A stretch of 64,000 bases of DNA from Dyella mobilis (GTDB lineage Bacteria; Pseudomonadota; Gammaproteobacteria; Xanthomonadales; Rhodanobacteraceae), in contig NZ_JADIKF010000038.1 of assembly GCF_016904945.1 (NCBI RefSeq), forward strand, positions 1 through 64,000. Reading direction: 5' to 3'. Position 1 is the stretch's first letter. Each line of letters begins with the position of its first letter. A program made the position numbers and the translations under genes. The notes under the pieces were generated by a model, which saw nothing but the letters and a program-made list of their open reading frames with translations, was not told the origin of the DNA and did not search any database. This document shows, piece after piece, positions 33,899-44,216 of this stretch.

Positions 33899-35044
33899 TC
33901 AAACACCTGGCAAGCGCTGATAGCGACCACCCGCCAGCCCCTCGACACGGCCCTCCAGCTCCAGCATCAGCAGCATGGATGACAAAACGGCAGCGGTTTG
34001 GCCGGTGCGTTCAGCCAGCTCGTCCAAGGCCGCCGGAGCGTGGCCGAGCGCGTCCAGCAGGCGTCGGTAGTCCGGATCGTCGCGCCGGCCGTCCGAAGGC
34101 AGCCGATCGCGTTCTGTGCCTGCCTCCGGCGATTGGTCCAGGCGTCGGGCCAGTTCGACACCCAGGGCCCGCGCGGCGGGAGCCAGGGTTTCGACGATTT
34201 CCGACGCGCCTTCGACCAGCCGCACACCTTCCTTGATAAGACGGTGGCAACCACGGGCGAGCGGATTATGGATGGATCCGGGCACGGCGAATACCTCCCG
34301 CCCCTGTTCGCCCGCCAGCCGCGCGGTAATCAGCGAACCGGACTGCAGCCCTGCCTCCACCACCAGCGTTCCCAGCGACAGGCCGGCAATGATGCGATTG
34401 CGGCGCGGAAAGTGGTCGGCGCGTGCCGCCGTACCGGGCAGAAATTCACTGACCACTGCGCCAGCGGCTTCCACCTGCGCCTGCAACGGGCGGTGCTTGC
34501 GGGGATAAACCCGGTCGGGGCCGGTGCCGATCACGGCGATGGTCGGCAAGCCTTCCGTCAGGGCCGCCTGGTGGGCCGCACCATCGATCCCGTCGGCCAG
34601 GCCGCTGGTGATCACGAAGCCCGCCTGGGCCAGCTGCCTGGCAAAGGCGCCCGCGACGCTCTTGCCGGCGGCGCTGGCGCTGCGCGCCCCTACCACCGCC
34701 ACCTGTGGACGCAGCAGCAGGCTGGTATCGCCGCTGACGAACAGCGCCACCGGCGCTTGCGGGATGTGTTCGAGCAGGGGTGGAAAATCGGGCTCCGTGC
34801 AACGGAGCAGGTGATGGTTCGGCGCCGCCAGCCAATCCAGGTCCGCGGCCAGTCTCGCCTCATCCGGCCGCTCCAGCCAGGCCCGCGCCTCCGGCGCCAG
34901 CAGGGCCGCCTCCTGCCGAAGCCGGGCAAGCACTCGGTCAGCCCGTCCCTGCGCCGCAGTCAGCCGCTCACGCAGGCCTGCCGGGCCCAACCCTGGCGTG
35001 CGCAGAAGCGTCAGCCAATCTCGCCATTGGGCTTGCTCATCCAT
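33899..35044 (-). CDS. dprA: DNA-processing protein DprA
   Basis: 381 residues. DprA protects incoming single-stranded DNA during natural transformation and loads RecA. Domains: N-terminal SAM-like (1-85), Rossmann fold with VGARSASAAGKSVAGAFARQ and SGLADGIDGAAHQAAL, the RVYPRKH loop, and a C-terminal winged helix (about 310-375, GHAPAALDELAERTG). The adjacent LysM gene on the same strand ends about 80 bp upstream. Presence suggests the strain may take up DNA. Confidence 0.93.
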   Translation of the reverse strand: MDEQAQWRDWLTLLRTPGLGPAGLRERLTAAQGRADRVLARLRQEAALLAPEARAWLERPDEARLAADLDWLAAPNHHLLRCTEPDFPPLLEHIPQAPVALFVSGDTSLLLRPQVAVVGARSASAAGKSVAGAFARQLAQAGFVITSGLADGIDGAAHQAALTEGLPTIAVIGTGPDRVYPRKHRPLQAQVEAAGAVVSEFLPGTAARADHFPRRNRIIAGLSLGTLVVEAGLQSGSLITARLAGEQGREVFAVPGSIHNPLARGCHRLIKEGVRLVEGASEIVETLAPAARALGVELARRLDQSPEAGTERDRLPSDGRRDDPDYRRLLDALGHAPAALDELAERTGQTAAVLSSMLLMLELEGRVEGLAGGRYQRLPGV

Positions 35045-35124
35045 GCCGCGAGTCTAAGCGAGCGCCACAAACGAACACGGCGCGGGATCGCCGCGCCGTG
35101 CTGTGGGCCGATGTCGCCTTGAAG

Positions 35125-36273
35125 CTACTCGGGCATCTTGGCCCTGGCGCCGATGTGCACCGGCTTGAGGCCGTCCATCACGATGCCGTAGCTCACCCGG
35201 TCGAAGGTGCGGAAAATCATCACGTGCCCGACGTACTCGTCCGGCAGGGTCACGGTCTTGAAGGCGTAGCGGTTCCACACATCGTGGGCTACGTCGTCGT
35301 AAACCTGCTCGCCCGGCTGCCACAGCGAGAAGGTCGTGCCGTTGTCCACGCCATCCTTCGAACCGATCGACAGCACCACCACGTCGTTCGGGCCGACCTG
35401 GGTAATGCGCTCGTGGGAGAAGGCGATGACGCGGCCGTCGCCCGGTGCACTCTTGGGCGGATGCGGGTAGTAGTAAGGGTCGTACGGGTTGTCGTCCACC
35501 GGCATCAGACGGTCGCCGGCGCGAATTTCCATGATGGAATTGAGCAGCAACAGGGTCGACGGATCGCCGCCGCGGAGAACTTCCGCCTGGCCGATCACTT
35601 CCACTTCCATCGCCAGGGTCTTGCCGCGGAAGACGTGATTGGGCGTGGAGCGGCCCATGTCGGTCGTCCATTCCTCGTTCCATGGCGAGCGCGTGGTAGC
35701 CACGTCGCTATCGACCAGATTGGCCGCCATGTCGTTGCTTTCCTCTTCTTCCGAACCGCCGTAGGTGCGGAAGACGTGGGTCGGGCGCACGATCGCCCAG
35801 CGCTGGCCGGGCTGCGCATGCAGATTGCGCACGTAGAGGTTGCGGCCGGCGGTGCCGGTGATGTCCGCCTCCTCGAAACCCATGACATAAGGCGCGTTCT
35901 TCACCTCGTCCGGGTCCACCACGCGCGAATCGCGCAGGAACGGCTTGAGCTGGTCCACCGAAATGGCCGGAATCGCCTCGCCCTCGTGGCGGATGGCCGG
36001 TTCCAGGCGCAGCGCGGGGCCGCCGTTAATAAAGGACAGGTCCAGCACGTCGCCCGGGTAGATCAAATGCGGGTTGTGCACCTGCGGATTGGCCTGCCAG
36101 ATCTCCGGCCACAGCCATGGCTTGGACAGGAAACGGGCGGAAATGGCCCACAGCGTATCGCCGCGGCGCACCGTGTAACTGTCAGGGTGATCGGCACGAA
36201 GCTGGGTACCGGCCGCATAAACGGCCACTGTGACCAGCATGCCGGCCAGCAGCCCGATGGACTTTCTAATCAT
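35125..36273 (-). CDS. LysM-domain exported protein
   Basis: 382 residues. Signal peptide MIRKSIGLLAGMLVTVAVYA, then a LysM domain at about 30-85 (YTVRRGDTLWAISARFLSKP) that binds peptidoglycan, and a long C-terminal region of unknown fold. It is the conserved LysM gene found between def and dprA in many gammaproteobacteria, divergent from def with about 190 bp between the starts. A longer frame starts further upstream but lacks a signal peptide. A role in the cell envelope is inferred. Confidence 0.88.
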   Translation of the reverse strand: MIRKSIGLLAGMLVTVAVYAAGTQLRADHPDSYTVRRGDTLWAISARFLSKPWLWPEIWQANPQVHNPHLIYPGDVLDLSFINGGPALRLEPAIRHEGEAIPAISVDQLKPFLRDSRVVDPDEVKNAPYVMGFEEADITGTAGRNLYVRNLHAQPGQRWAIVRPTHVFRTYGGSEEEESNDMAANLVDSDVATTRSPWNEEWTTDMGRSTPNHVFRGKTLAMEVEVIGQAEVLRGGDPSTLLLLNSIMEIRAGDRLMPVDDNPYDPYYYPHPPKSAPGDGRVIAFSHERITQVGPNDVVVLSIGSKDGVDNGTTFSLWQPGEQVYDDVAHDVWNRYAFKTVTLPDEYVGHVMIFRTFDRVSYGIVMDGLKPVHIGARAKMPE

Positions 36274-36465
36274 AAACCGGAATCCCCCAATGCCCCCTTG
36301 CTCGGGCGAGTGTAACCGAAGCATTAACCCAAGCAACACGTATCCAGTTGGCAAATTCGTGCGCCGACAACACGTTGAACCACGTACAATAAGCACATTC
36401 TAGACTGCGCCAGGGCTGGTTTTTTACCAATTCGCCCGCAATTCCGGCGCCTGAGGTAAAAAGCC

Positions 36466-36975
36466 ATGTCCGTACTGACCATCCTTGAATTCCCCGACCC
36501 CCGGCTGCGCACCAAGGCTGCGCCGGTCACGGTATTCGACCCTGCATTGAAGCAGTTCGTCGATGACATGTTCGAGACGATGTACGCTGCCAACGGCGTG
36601 GGCCTGGCCGCCACCCAGGTCAACGTACACCAGCGGGTGCTGGTGGCCGACATGAGCGAGGAGCGCGACCAGCCGCTGGCCCTGATCAACGCCGAGATCC
36701 TGGAAAAGGACGGCAGCCAGGTCTACCAGGAAGGCTGCCTGTCCTTCCCCGGCATCTATGCCGACGTCACCCGCGCCTTGAAAGTGAAAGTCCGCGCCCA
36801 GGACGTCGAAGGCAAAAGCTTCGAGCTGGAAGTGGAAGGCCCGCTGGCCGTGTGCATCCAGCACGAAATGGATCATCTCGCTGGCAAGGTCTTCGTCGAT
36901 TACCTGTCGCCGCTGAAGCGCTCGATCCTGCTCAAGCGGCTGGAGAAGCAACGCAAGCAGGCTGCAAGCGCTTGA
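36466..36975 (+). CDS. def: peptide deformylase
   Basis: 169 residues, usual length. Removes the formyl group from nascent proteins. The three conserved motifs are seen: GVGLAATQ (box 1), EGCLSFPG (box 2, metal ligand Cys) and [10 protein letters not shown] (box 3, HExxH). First gene of def-fmt-rsmB. The fmt gene begins about 145 bp downstream, so an internal promoter is possible. Confidence 0.96.
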   Translation: MSVLTILEFPDPRLRTKAAPVTVFDPALKQFVDDMFETMYAANGVGLAATQVNVHQRVLVADMSEERDQPLALINAEILEKDGSQVYQEGCLSFPGIYADVTRALKVKVRAQDVEGKSFELEVEGPLAVCIQHEMDHLAGKVFVDYLSPLKRSILLKRLEKQRKQAASA

Positions 36976-37120
36976 TCGAGAGAAACCCTGATCCGTTCCG
37001 TGCGGGCGTCATCGGCACTGTCGGTTCGCTGACTCGACCGCCAGCCAGTTTGTCCACGCCGGCGTCCCGGTGATCGGCGAACAGACAGCATCAGCGCCAC
37101 CTACACGGAACAACAGATCA

Positions 37121-38056
37121 GTGCATCCCTTACGCATCGTTTTCGCCGGTACCCCGGAATTTTCCGTCCCCTGCCTGCAAGCCTGTCGCGGCAGCGGCGC
37201 CGAGGTGGTGGCCGTCTACACGCAACCGGATCGCCCGGCCGGCCGCGGTCGCAAGCTGACACCCAGCCCGGTAAAGGAAGCCGCCTTGGCGGCCGGCATC
37301 GCGGTCGAGCAACCGGAAAGCCTCAAGACGATCGAAGCACGCGAAACGCTCGCCGCCTATCGGCCCGACCTGATGGTCGTGGTGGCCTACGGCCTGATCC
37401 TTTCGCGCAAGGTGCTGGCGATTCCGCGCATCGGGTGCTGGAACGTGCACGCCAGCCTGCTGCCGCGCTGGCGCGGCGCCGCGCCGATCCAGCGCGCGAT
37501 TCTTGCCGGCGACGCGGAAAGCGGCGTCGATCTCATGCAAATGGAAGCCGGCCTGGATACCGGTCCGGTATTGCTGGAACGCCGCACACCGATCAGCCGT
37601 GAAGACACCGGCGGCACTTTGCACGACCGGCTCTCGCTGCTCGGCGCCGACGTGCTGATGGAAGGTATCGCCCGCGTCATGGCCGGCGAAACCTTGGCGG
37701 CGCAGGCACAAGCGGAAACCGGCGTCGTCTACGCGCACAAGCTGGAAAAAGCCGAGGCGCTGCTCGATTTCGCGCGCCCGGCGCTTGCACTGGAACATCA
37801 GGTGCGCGCCTTCGATCCATGGCCCGTCGCCGAAGGCGACATCAACGGCGAGCGCGTGCGCATCTGGTCGGCGCAAGCGGTGGAGCAAGATCGCCCCGCC
37901 CCGCCGGGTAGCATTCTGTGCACGCATCGCCACGGCATCGACATCGCCTGCGGCGAGGGCGCATTGCGCGTCACCGCGCTGCAGCGGGCCGGCGGCAAGC
38001 GCATCACCGCCGCCGACTATCTCAACGCTCGTCCCGAACTGCGCAGCGCACGATGA
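37121..38056 (+). CDS. fmt: methionyl-tRNA formyltransferase
   Basis: 311 residues from GTG. It formylates initiator Met-tRNA. The start [17 protein letters not shown] matches the family; another GTG 51 bases upstream would add a non-conserved leader. Motifs: [11 protein letters not shown], the [15 protein letters not shown] loop with the catalytic His/Asn region, and an OB-fold tail. The stop overlaps the rsmB start (ATGA), so they are translationally coupled. Confidence 0.93.
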   Translation: MHPLRIVFAGTPEFSVPCLQACRGSGAEVVAVYTQPDRPAGRGRKLTPSPVKEAALAAGIAVEQPESLKTIEARETLAAYRPDLMVVVAYGLILSRKVLAIPRIGCWNVHASLLPRWRGAAPIQRAILAGDAESGVDLMQMEAGLDTGPVLLERRTPISREDTGGTLHDRLSLLGADVLMEGIARVMAGETLAAQAQAETGVVYAHKLEKAEALLDFARPALALEHQVRAFDPWPVAEGDINGERVRIWSAQAVEQDRPAPPGSILCTHRHGIDIACGEGALRVTALQRAGGKRITAADYLNARPELRSAR

Positions 38057-39348
38057 ACGATACGCGCGCACTGGCCGCACAGGCATTGGCCGATGTGGCG
38101 CTCCGCGGCACGTCGTTGCGCGAGGCCATGGAAAAAAAGGCGCCGCTGCTGCGCGACCCGCGCGACCGCGCGCTGATGATGGCCTTGCTCAGCGACGGCG
38201 CACGCTGGTGGCTGCGCTTCGACGCCGCGCTCGACCGCCTGCTCGACAAGCCGCTGCGCCGCAAGGAACCGGAAGTGCACGCACTGTTGGTGCTGGGACT
38301 GGTGCAGCTGGAAATCCTGCAACTGCAGGACTACGCCGCCGTCGCCGCCACCGTGGAAGCCACGCGCGCACTGCAACGCCCGCGCCTTGCCGGCCTGGTC
38401 AATGCCGTGCTGCGCCGCTGGCAACGCGAACGCGAGCAACTGCTGGCGGCACTCGATACGCAACCGCAGACACGCTACGCGATGCCGACGTGGCTGACGA
38501 AATCCTTTGCTGCGGATTGGCCGGCACAGCAGGAAGCCGTGCTCGCCGACAGCAATCGCGAACCGCCATTGATGCTGCGCGCGAATCGCCGCCGCGTCGC
38601 GCGCGAGGCACTGCTCGAACAATTCCACGCGGAGGGCTACGAAGCTCATCCGCATCCCTGGCTCGCCGACGGCATCGTGTTGCCGCATAGCACCGACGTC
38701 ACCCGCATGCCCGGCTTTGCACAGGGACTGTTTGCGGTACAGGACGGTGCTGCACAGATCGCCGCCGATGTGGCAGACATCCGCCACGGCCAGCGCGTGC
38801 TCGATGCATGCGCGGCACCCGGCGGCAAAGCCTGCCACCTGCTGGAACGCGCGGACATCGAACTCACCGCGCTGGAATTCGACGCCAAGCGCGCCACGCG
38901 CATCCGCCAGAACCTGGATCGCCTGGGCCTGCGCGCCGAGATCTGCGTGGGCGATGCCGGCGAGCCCGCCCAGTGGTGGAACGGCCAGCCGTTCGACCGC
39001 ATCCTGATTGATGCGCCCTGCTCGGCCACCGGCGTGCTGCGCCGCCGCCCCGACGTACGCCTGCACCGCCGCGCCAGCGACATCGAGGCACTGGTGACGC
39101 AACAGCGGCGCATCCTTGCAGCACTGTGGCCGTTGCTGGCCCCGGGCGGACGCCTGGTCTACATCACCTGCTCGCTGCTGCGTGTCGAAAACGAGGCCGT
39201 CGTCGACGGCTTCTTTGCCGCGCGCAACGATGCGAAAGAGGCGCCCATGCAGCTTCCGGTCGGACAGGCCGCCGCCGCTGGCTGGCAGATCCTGCCCGGC
39301 GATGGGGATCTCGACGGCATGTACTATGCCGTGTTCGAGCGGTGCTAG
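38053..39348 (+). CDS. rsmB: 16S rRNA m5C967 methyltransferase
   Basis: 431 residues. RsmB methylates C967 of 16S rRNA with SAM. The N-terminal 130 residues form the NusB-like domain ([20 protein letters not shown]); then comes the Rossmann fold with [29 protein letters not shown] (general acid/base Cys) and the [13 protein letters not shown] catalytic loop. It overlaps fmt by four bases. Third gene of the classic def-fmt-rsmB group. Confidence 0.95.
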   Translation: MNDTRALAAQALADVALRGTSLREAMEKKAPLLRDPRDRALMMALLSDGARWWLRFDAALDRLLDKPLRRKEPEVHALLVLGLVQLEILQLQDYAAVAATVEATRALQRPRLAGLVNAVLRRWQREREQLLAALDTQPQTRYAMPTWLTKSFAADWPAQQEAVLADSNREPPLMLRANRRRVAREALLEQFHAEGYEAHPHPWLADGIVLPHSTDVTRMPGFAQGLFAVQDGAAQIAADVADIRHGQRVLDACAAPGGKACHLLERADIELTALEFDAKRATRIRQNLDRLGLRAEICVGDAGEPAQWWNGQPFDRILIDAPCSATGVLRRRPDVRLHRRASDIEALVTQQRRILAALWPLLAPGGRLVYITCSLLRVENEAVVDGFFAARNDAKEAPMQLPVGQAAAAGWQILPGDGDLDGMYYAVFERC

Positions 39349-39356
39349 CGCTACTT

Positions 39357-39391
39357 CCCCTCTCTCTGGAGAGGGCCGGGGCGAGAGGCCA
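39357..39391. repeat. dispersed CCCTCTC...GAGAGGG repeat
   Basis: A palindromic GC-rich element CCCCTCTCTCTGGAGAGGGC lies 9 bp after rsmB. Similar elements occur near 31207-31240 and 50518-50554, as intergenic repeats. It may act as a terminator-like hairpin after rsmB. Confidence 0.5.
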
Positions 39392-39456
39392 ATCTTGCGG
39401 TAAGACTCGTTTGTTCCAATAGCCTATTCCAAGCCACACCGAAGCCCACGGGATCT

Positions 39457-41214
39457 ATGGCCAGCGCAGCCCATCACGCCCCACTCTCCGCAGGAGAGCG
39501 AGCGACCACTCAGGAACGCCGCCAGTTCTGGCTGATGCTGCTGTTCACCATCGTGATGCTCGGCATCGGTATCGGCCTGCGCGATCCGTGGCCGTCGGAC
39601 GAACCGCGTTTCACGCTCGCCGCCAAGCAGATGGTGGAAAGCGGCGACTGGATGTTCCCGCATCGCGGCATGGAGCTGTATGCCGACAAGCCGCCAATGC
39701 TGATGTGGCTGGAAGCGGCCAGTTTCGAAATCGTGCGCAACTGGCGCATCGCTTTCATGCTGCCTTCGTTCTTGTCGGCATTGGGCACGCTGTTGCTCGT
39801 CTACGATCTCGGACGGCGATTGTGGAATCGCAAAGTCGGTGTGTATGCCGCGATGGCCGCACTGATGTGCATCCAGTTCGTGTTCCAGGCCAAGCGTGCG
39901 CAGATCGATCCGCTGGTGGTGTTCTGGATCACCGCCGCCAACTGGGGACTGCTGCGCCATCTGTTGTGCGGGCCGAACTGGCGCATGTATTGGTTCGGCT
40001 GCTTCTGCGCCGGATTGGGCGTAATCACCAAGGGCGTGGGTTTCCTCGCGCTATTCATGCTGCTGCCTTATGCGTGGGCGGCGCGGCAAAAATGGAACGG
40101 CATCGCCGTCATGGGCGCCAGCGCGTGGTGGCGCTGGCTGCTCGGCCTCCCGGCAACCTTGGCGGCCATCGGCGTCTGGCTGGTCCCGATGCTGCTGGCA
40201 GCGCGCATGCATAGCGACAATCCGGCTTACGCCGCCTACGTCAACAACATCCTGTTCCACCAGACCGCGGGGCGTTACGCACATGCCTGGCAGCACGTGC
40301 ATTCGGCGTTCTATTACCTGCCGATCCTGCTCTACAACTGGCTGCCCTTGTCGTTGACCTTTCCCGGCAGCTTCGTGCGCTGGTGGCAGGGGCTGAAAGC
40401 CAAGGATGCGCGCATCCTGCTGCCGCTTGCATGGTCGCTGCTGGTGCTGCTGTTCTTCAGCGCCTCCAAGGGCAAGCGCGACGTCTACATTCTGCCGATG
40501 CTGCCGATGGTGGCGCTGATTACCGCGCCTTATCTGGAAACCATGCTGTCCACGCGCTGGCTGCGCGCACTCGGCGCACTGTTCCTGATCGCCACCGGCG
40601 GCTGCATGCTGGGACTTGGCTTCTACGCCTTGCATGCGCATCCGGCCTTCACCACCCGGTTGGCCTATGAGCGTGGCTTCGACGGCCCGGCCGACAGCCT
40701 GTGGTGGATGTGCGTCGCCATCGGCGCCTCGCAATGGCTGGCGCTTGCGATATTCCGCTGGCGCCGCATGCACTACGCCATCGTCGGCGGCATGCTCGCG
40801 CTGTGGATGGTGTGGGGTTTGTGGGGATATCCGCTGCTCAACGACAGCAGCTCCGCCTCCGAGCTGATGGCCAATGTGCGCAAACATCTGGGGCCGCACG
40901 ACGAGATCGGGCTGATCGACTGGAAAGAGCAGAACCTGCTCATGCTAGATCGCCCTGCGGTCGACTTCGGCTTCAGCACGCCCACTTCGCAACAGTTCGT
41001 ACACGCCGTGCAATGGCAGGCCGCCGCGCCGGCCACCCGCTGGCTGTTTATCCAGGAACCCTCCATGGGCCCATGCGTGGATCGCAGCAAAGGCATCAAC
41101 ATCGGCCACGCCAATCGCCGCGACTGGTGGTTATTCAAGGCCGACGCCGTGATTTCCGGCTGCGTACCCAAGAACAGCGACGAAGCCACGGAAACGGAAG
41201 ATGGCAGCCCCTGA
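39457..41214 (+). CDS. ArnT-like membrane glycosyltransferase (GT83)
   Basis: 585 residues, about 12 membrane spans. The first periplasmic loop shows DPWPSDEPRFTLAAKQMVE with the catalytic Asp-Glu pair typical of ArnT/RfaE-type dolichyl/undecaprenyl-dependent transferases, and the YADKPPMLMWLE motif follows. These enzymes move a sugar from a lipid carrier to lipid A or a glycan in the periplasm. First gene of the surface-glycan block; the next gene starts 14 bases before its end. Sugar unknown. Confidence 0.85.
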   Translation: MASAAHHAPLSAGERATTQERRQFWLMLLFTIVMLGIGIGLRDPWPSDEPRFTLAAKQMVESGDWMFPHRGMELYADKPPMLMWLEAASFEIVRNWRIAFMLPSFLSALGTLLLVYDLGRRLWNRKVGVYAAMAALMCIQFVFQAKRAQIDPLVVFWITAANWGLLRHLLCGPNWRMYWFGCFCAGLGVITKGVGFLALFMLLPYAWAARQKWNGIAVMGASAWWRWLLGLPATLAAIGVWLVPMLLAARMHSDNPAYAAYVNNILFHQTAGRYAHAWQHVHSAFYYLPILLYNWLPLSLTFPGSFVRWWQGLKAKDARILLPLAWSLLVLLFFSASKGKRDVYILPMLPMVALITAPYLETMLSTRWLRALGALFLIATGGCMLGLGFYALHAHPAFTTRLAYERGFDGPADSLWWMCVAIGASQWLALAIFRWRRMHYAIVGGMLALWMVWGLWGYPLLNDSSSASELMANVRKHLGPHDEIGLIDWKEQNLLMLDRPAVDFGFSTPTSQQFVHAVQWQAAAPATRWLFIQEPSMGPCVDRSKGINIGHANRRDWWLFKADAVISGCVPKNSDEATETEDGSP

Positions 41215-42211
41215 TTCCACACCACTGCGCTGCCAGCTGATCGCGCGCGACAACGGTGCCGGGCTCAGCCGCGACCTGCCGCTGCTGGCCGATGCCTTGC
41301 AGCGCGCCGGATGCGACACGCAAACGCTGGGCCTGCCGCATCGCGGCCGCCTGGCGGAATGGCTGACGCGCCTGCAACTTGCGCGCAAAAGCCCGGCATT
41401 CGACGTGAACGTGATGTTCGAGCGCATTCGCCCGGAATTCCAACGCGCGGCGCGACGCAACGTGCTGATCCCCAACCCGGAATATTTCCGCACGCAGGAT
41501 CGCGCAGCGCTGCCCGGCATGGATCTGACGTGGGTGAAAACGCGTCATGCCGAACGGCTGTTCCAGGCGCTCGGCGCACGCACCTGCTACATCGGCTTTA
41601 CCAGCCCCGATCGCCTCGACCCCGCGGTGCCTCGCCGCCAGGCTTTTTTCCACGGCCCCGGCCGCAGCGGAAACAAGGGCACCCAGGCGTTGCTGGCGTT
41701 GTGGAAGAAGCATCCGGAATGGCCGACGCTGACCGTGGTGTGGCGACGCAAGCGCGTTGAAATCGACGCATTGCCCGCCAACGTGACCCTGATTCGCGAA
41801 CACCTCAGCGACGCCGACTATCGCCGCCTGCAAAACGAGCACCGCTTCCATCTATGCCCTTCGCAAACCGAAGGCTATGGCCACTACCTGGTCGAAGCGA
41901 TGAGTTGCGGCGCGGTGGTCGTAACGCTCGATGCCGAACCGATGAATGAACTGATCACACCTGAGCGCGGCCTGCTCGTGCCGGCGCAGGCAGCGGGCAC
42001 GCAGGATCTCGCCACGCTGTACGGCTTCGAAGAAGCGGCGATGGAGCAAACCGTCGAACGCTGCCTGCACCTGGATGCGAGCGCGGCCGAACAGATGGGC
42101 CAGGCGGCGCGGCGCTGGTATGAAGACAATCACGCCGATTTTCCGCGCCGGCTGCGCGAGGCGCTGCGCGCACTGGATCAGGAAACCGCAGCAAATTCCG
42201 CCACGTGTTGA
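41201..42211 (+). CDS. group 1 (GT4-like) glycosyltransferase
   Basis: 336 residues. A C-terminal GT-B domain shows FHLCPSQTEGYGHYLVEAMS with the Glu-x7-Glu motif of retaining family-1 glycosyltransferases and VVVTLDAEPMNELI. The N-terminal half is diverged. It overlaps the ArnT-like gene upstream by 14 bases and its end overlaps the tail of the convergent GT2 gene by 34 bases. Cytoplasmic, probably adds a core or O-chain sugar. Confidence 0.82.
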   Translation: MAAPDSTPLRCQLIARDNGAGLSRDLPLLADALQRAGCDTQTLGLPHRGRLAEWLTRLQLARKSPAFDVNVMFERIRPEFQRAARRNVLIPNPEYFRTQDRAALPGMDLTWVKTRHAERLFQALGARTCYIGFTSPDRLDPAVPRRQAFFHGPGRSGNKGTQALLALWKKHPEWPTLTVVWRRKRVEIDALPANVTLIREHLSDADYRRLQNEHRFHLCPSQTEGYGHYLVEAMSCGAVVVTLDAEPMNELITPERGLLVPAQAAGTQDLATLYGFEEAAMEQTVERCLHLDASAAEQMGQAARRWYEDNHADFPRRLREALRALDQETAANSATC

Positions 42212-43011
42212 TCGATACCGCGCTCGCAACGCACCAGCCGCTGATCGATGCTGGCCTGGAGCAACTGGTTGTTGGGTAGCGACGGATCATTCACCCAATC
42301 CTGCGCACGCGACGAATGCTCCAGATGCATCGCCAGGGCCGCCCACTTCAATGCGCGCCGGCGCAGGCCGGCGTTTTCCAGGCGCACCACCAGTTCGCGA
42401 TCTTCCGCACCGTAGCCTTCCATGCGTTCGTCGAAACCGTTGACGCGCAGCAGGTCGTCGCGCCAGAAGCTCATGTTGCAACTCATCACCCGGCCGCCGT
42501 TGCGCGAGCGGGCTTTCCAGCGCGCCAGCATCGGCTGGCGAAACGCGTAGAGCCGGCGGGTGCCGTCGAACTCGTGGAAGTTCGCCTTGACCCACGGCGT
42601 GTAGACCGCGCGTCCGCCGGCCAGCAGGCGCTGGCTTTCCAGATGATTGGCCTTCAATCTGCCGCCCTGCAAAAAAAAGCCCGGCTCGGCCAGCATCACG
42701 TGATCGGCAATGAAGCGGGGATGCATCAGCATGTCCCCATCCAATAGCACCACATAATTGCCGGTGCTCGCGGCAATGCCTCGATTGCGGCAACGCGCGG
42801 CACGAAAACCCAGGTCTTCCTGCCAGATGTGCCTGACCGGAACCGGCAGTTGCGCGGCGGCGCGCGCGACCACCTCGGCGGTGTCCGGGCCGGAACCGTC
42901 ATCGGCAATCAGCACCTCGTCGGGCAGGCGCGTTTGCATGGCCACGGTTTCCAGCGTGCGCTGCAAGGCCGTCGGCCAGTTGTACGTGATGATGATCAGC
43001 GAAACGTTCAT
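42178..43011 (-). CDS. family 2 glycosyltransferase
   Basis: 277 residues, GT-A fold. Near the start: SLIIITYNWPTALQRTLETV, then EVLIADDGSG, and the DXD-like VVLLDGDMLMHP. The C-terminus has MEGYGAEDRELVVRLENAG, the acceptor-site ED motif. It resembles the gene at 44213-45109 (TYNW, TRLPDEV and EDxELxxRL segments shared), so the two are likely duplicates flanking the ligase. It overlaps the ligase stop by four bases. Sugar and acceptor unknown. Confidence 0.85.
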   Translation of the reverse strand: MNVSLIIITYNWPTALQRTLETVAMQTRLPDEVLIADDGSGPDTAEVVARAAAQLPVPVRHIWQEDLGFRAARCRNRGIAASTGNYVVLLDGDMLMHPRFIADHVMLAEPGFFLQGGRLKANHLESQRLLAGGRAVYTPWVKANFHEFDGTRRLYAFRQPMLARWKARSRNGGRVMSCNMSFWRDDLLRVNGFDERMEGYGAEDRELVVRLENAGLRRRALKWAALAMHLEHSSRAQDWVNDPSLPNNQLLQASIDQRLVRCERGIDQHVAEFAAVS

Positions 43012-44216
43012 GCCTGGCTTGCCGGTTTCGCGTCCTGCCGATCGAACATCGTGGCCAGGGCCAGCGGCAGCCAGGTGATCAGCCAGCCGGGACGCGGGCT
43101 GTCGAGCAGGTGTGGCAGATCGAACTGCACCGCCACCGTGGCAAACACCCACAAGCCGAGCACCACCTGCCCCAGCGCCAGGTGCCGATGGCTCCATGCG
43201 CGCCACCCCAGCGTCAGCCAGATGCCCAGCCACAGCAACAAGGCCGGCACACCCAACTCGATCGCCAGCTGGGCGAACATGTTGTGCGCGTGATCCAGCA
43301 CCTCGGTGCCCGCGTCGATCTGGAACGCGCTGCCCTGCCCCAGTCCAAGCAGCGGGTGCTGACTGATCAGATCCATCGACTGCGCGAAGATCTGCGGCCG
43401 CAGCGACCAGCCACGTTCCAGCAGAACGTGCAGCCCGGCCAGCGCGCCCAGCGCACCCAATACGCAGATCAGCCCGGCGTACAGCCATGCGCGGGGACCG
43501 CCCCGGCACAACACCAGTGCCACCAGGGCGGCGAACATGCCGGCCCATGCGCTGCGCGTAAAGGTAAGCAGCACGAACAGGATCAGCACGCTGATCGCCA
43601 GCCATTTGGCCAACATCCAGCGCCCCCTTTCCACTTGCCACGGCCAAAGCCACAGCATGGCCGCCGCCATGCCGGCCGCGGCGAGATTGGAGTTGGCCAT
43701 CACACCCACGCCGACCAGGCGCCCACCGGCAGGCGGATGCAGCCCGTAGTGCACGAGGATCGCCGCCGCCACCGCCGCCATGACCATGCTGCAAAAAACC
43801 AGCATGCGCCGGGTGCGCAAAGCATTCGCACCGAAGACCCATTGGCAGGCGAACAGAAACAGCAGGATGCTCAGGTTGCGCGCGACTTCATCCGCCGGGC
43901 GCACCGCATGCGTCCAACACAGCGATATCCAGCCCCAGATCAGCAGGACGACGGACCACGACATCAACGGCAGGCGAAAAAACGCCAGCACCCGACGCGG
44001 ATGGCTGGCCGTCAGGATGATCGCCGGCAGCCACAGCGTCAGCGCCAGCACATATTGGTAGGCCTTGCTGGGATTGTAGGAAGGGCCGGACGGCATCACC
44101 GCCATGCCGACCACCAGCCACACCATGCCCACCACCATCACGCGGCGCATCCAGCCGGTGAAGGCGGTGTCGTCCGGGTCGCCCCACACCTTGGTTGCCG
44201 CCATCAGATCGCTCAT
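43008..44216 (-). CDS. O-antigen ligase family protein (Wzy/WaaL-like)
   Basis: 402 residues, 10-11 membrane spans. The large periplasmic loop before the last spans contains HPLLGLGQGSAFQIDAGTEV followed by DHAHNMFAQLAIELG, the His-rich loop of Wzy/WaaL ligases. The enzyme joins O-chain polymers to lipid A-core or polymerises repeat units. Both neighbours are GT2 genes with four-base overlaps (ATGA). Ligase versus polymerase cannot be told from sequence. Confidence 0.82.
   Translation of the reverse strand: MSDLMAATKVWGDPDDTAFTGWMRRVMVVGMVWLVVGMAVMPSGPSYNPSKAYQYVLALTLWLPAIILTASHPRRVLAFFRLPLMSWSVVLLIWGWISLCWTHAVRPADEVARNLSILLFLFACQWVFGANALRTRRMLVFCSMVMAAVAAAILVHYGLHPPAGGRLVGVGVMANSNLAAAGMAAAMLWLWPWQVERGRWMLAKWLAISVLILFVLLTFTRSAWAGMFAALVALVLCRGGPRAWLYAGLICVLGALGALAGLHVLLERGWSLRPQIFAQSMDLISQHPLLGLGQGSAFQIDAGTEVLDHAHNMFAQLAIELGVPALLLWLGIWLTLGWRAWSHRHLALGQVVLGLWVFATVAVQFDLPHLLDSPRPGWLITWLPLALATMFDRQDAKPASQA

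Noticed and set aside
42178..43842. long 554-codon version of the GT2 gene
   Set aside because: Its first 277 codons run out of frame through the ligase gene; the true start is MNVSLIIITYNW at 43011.
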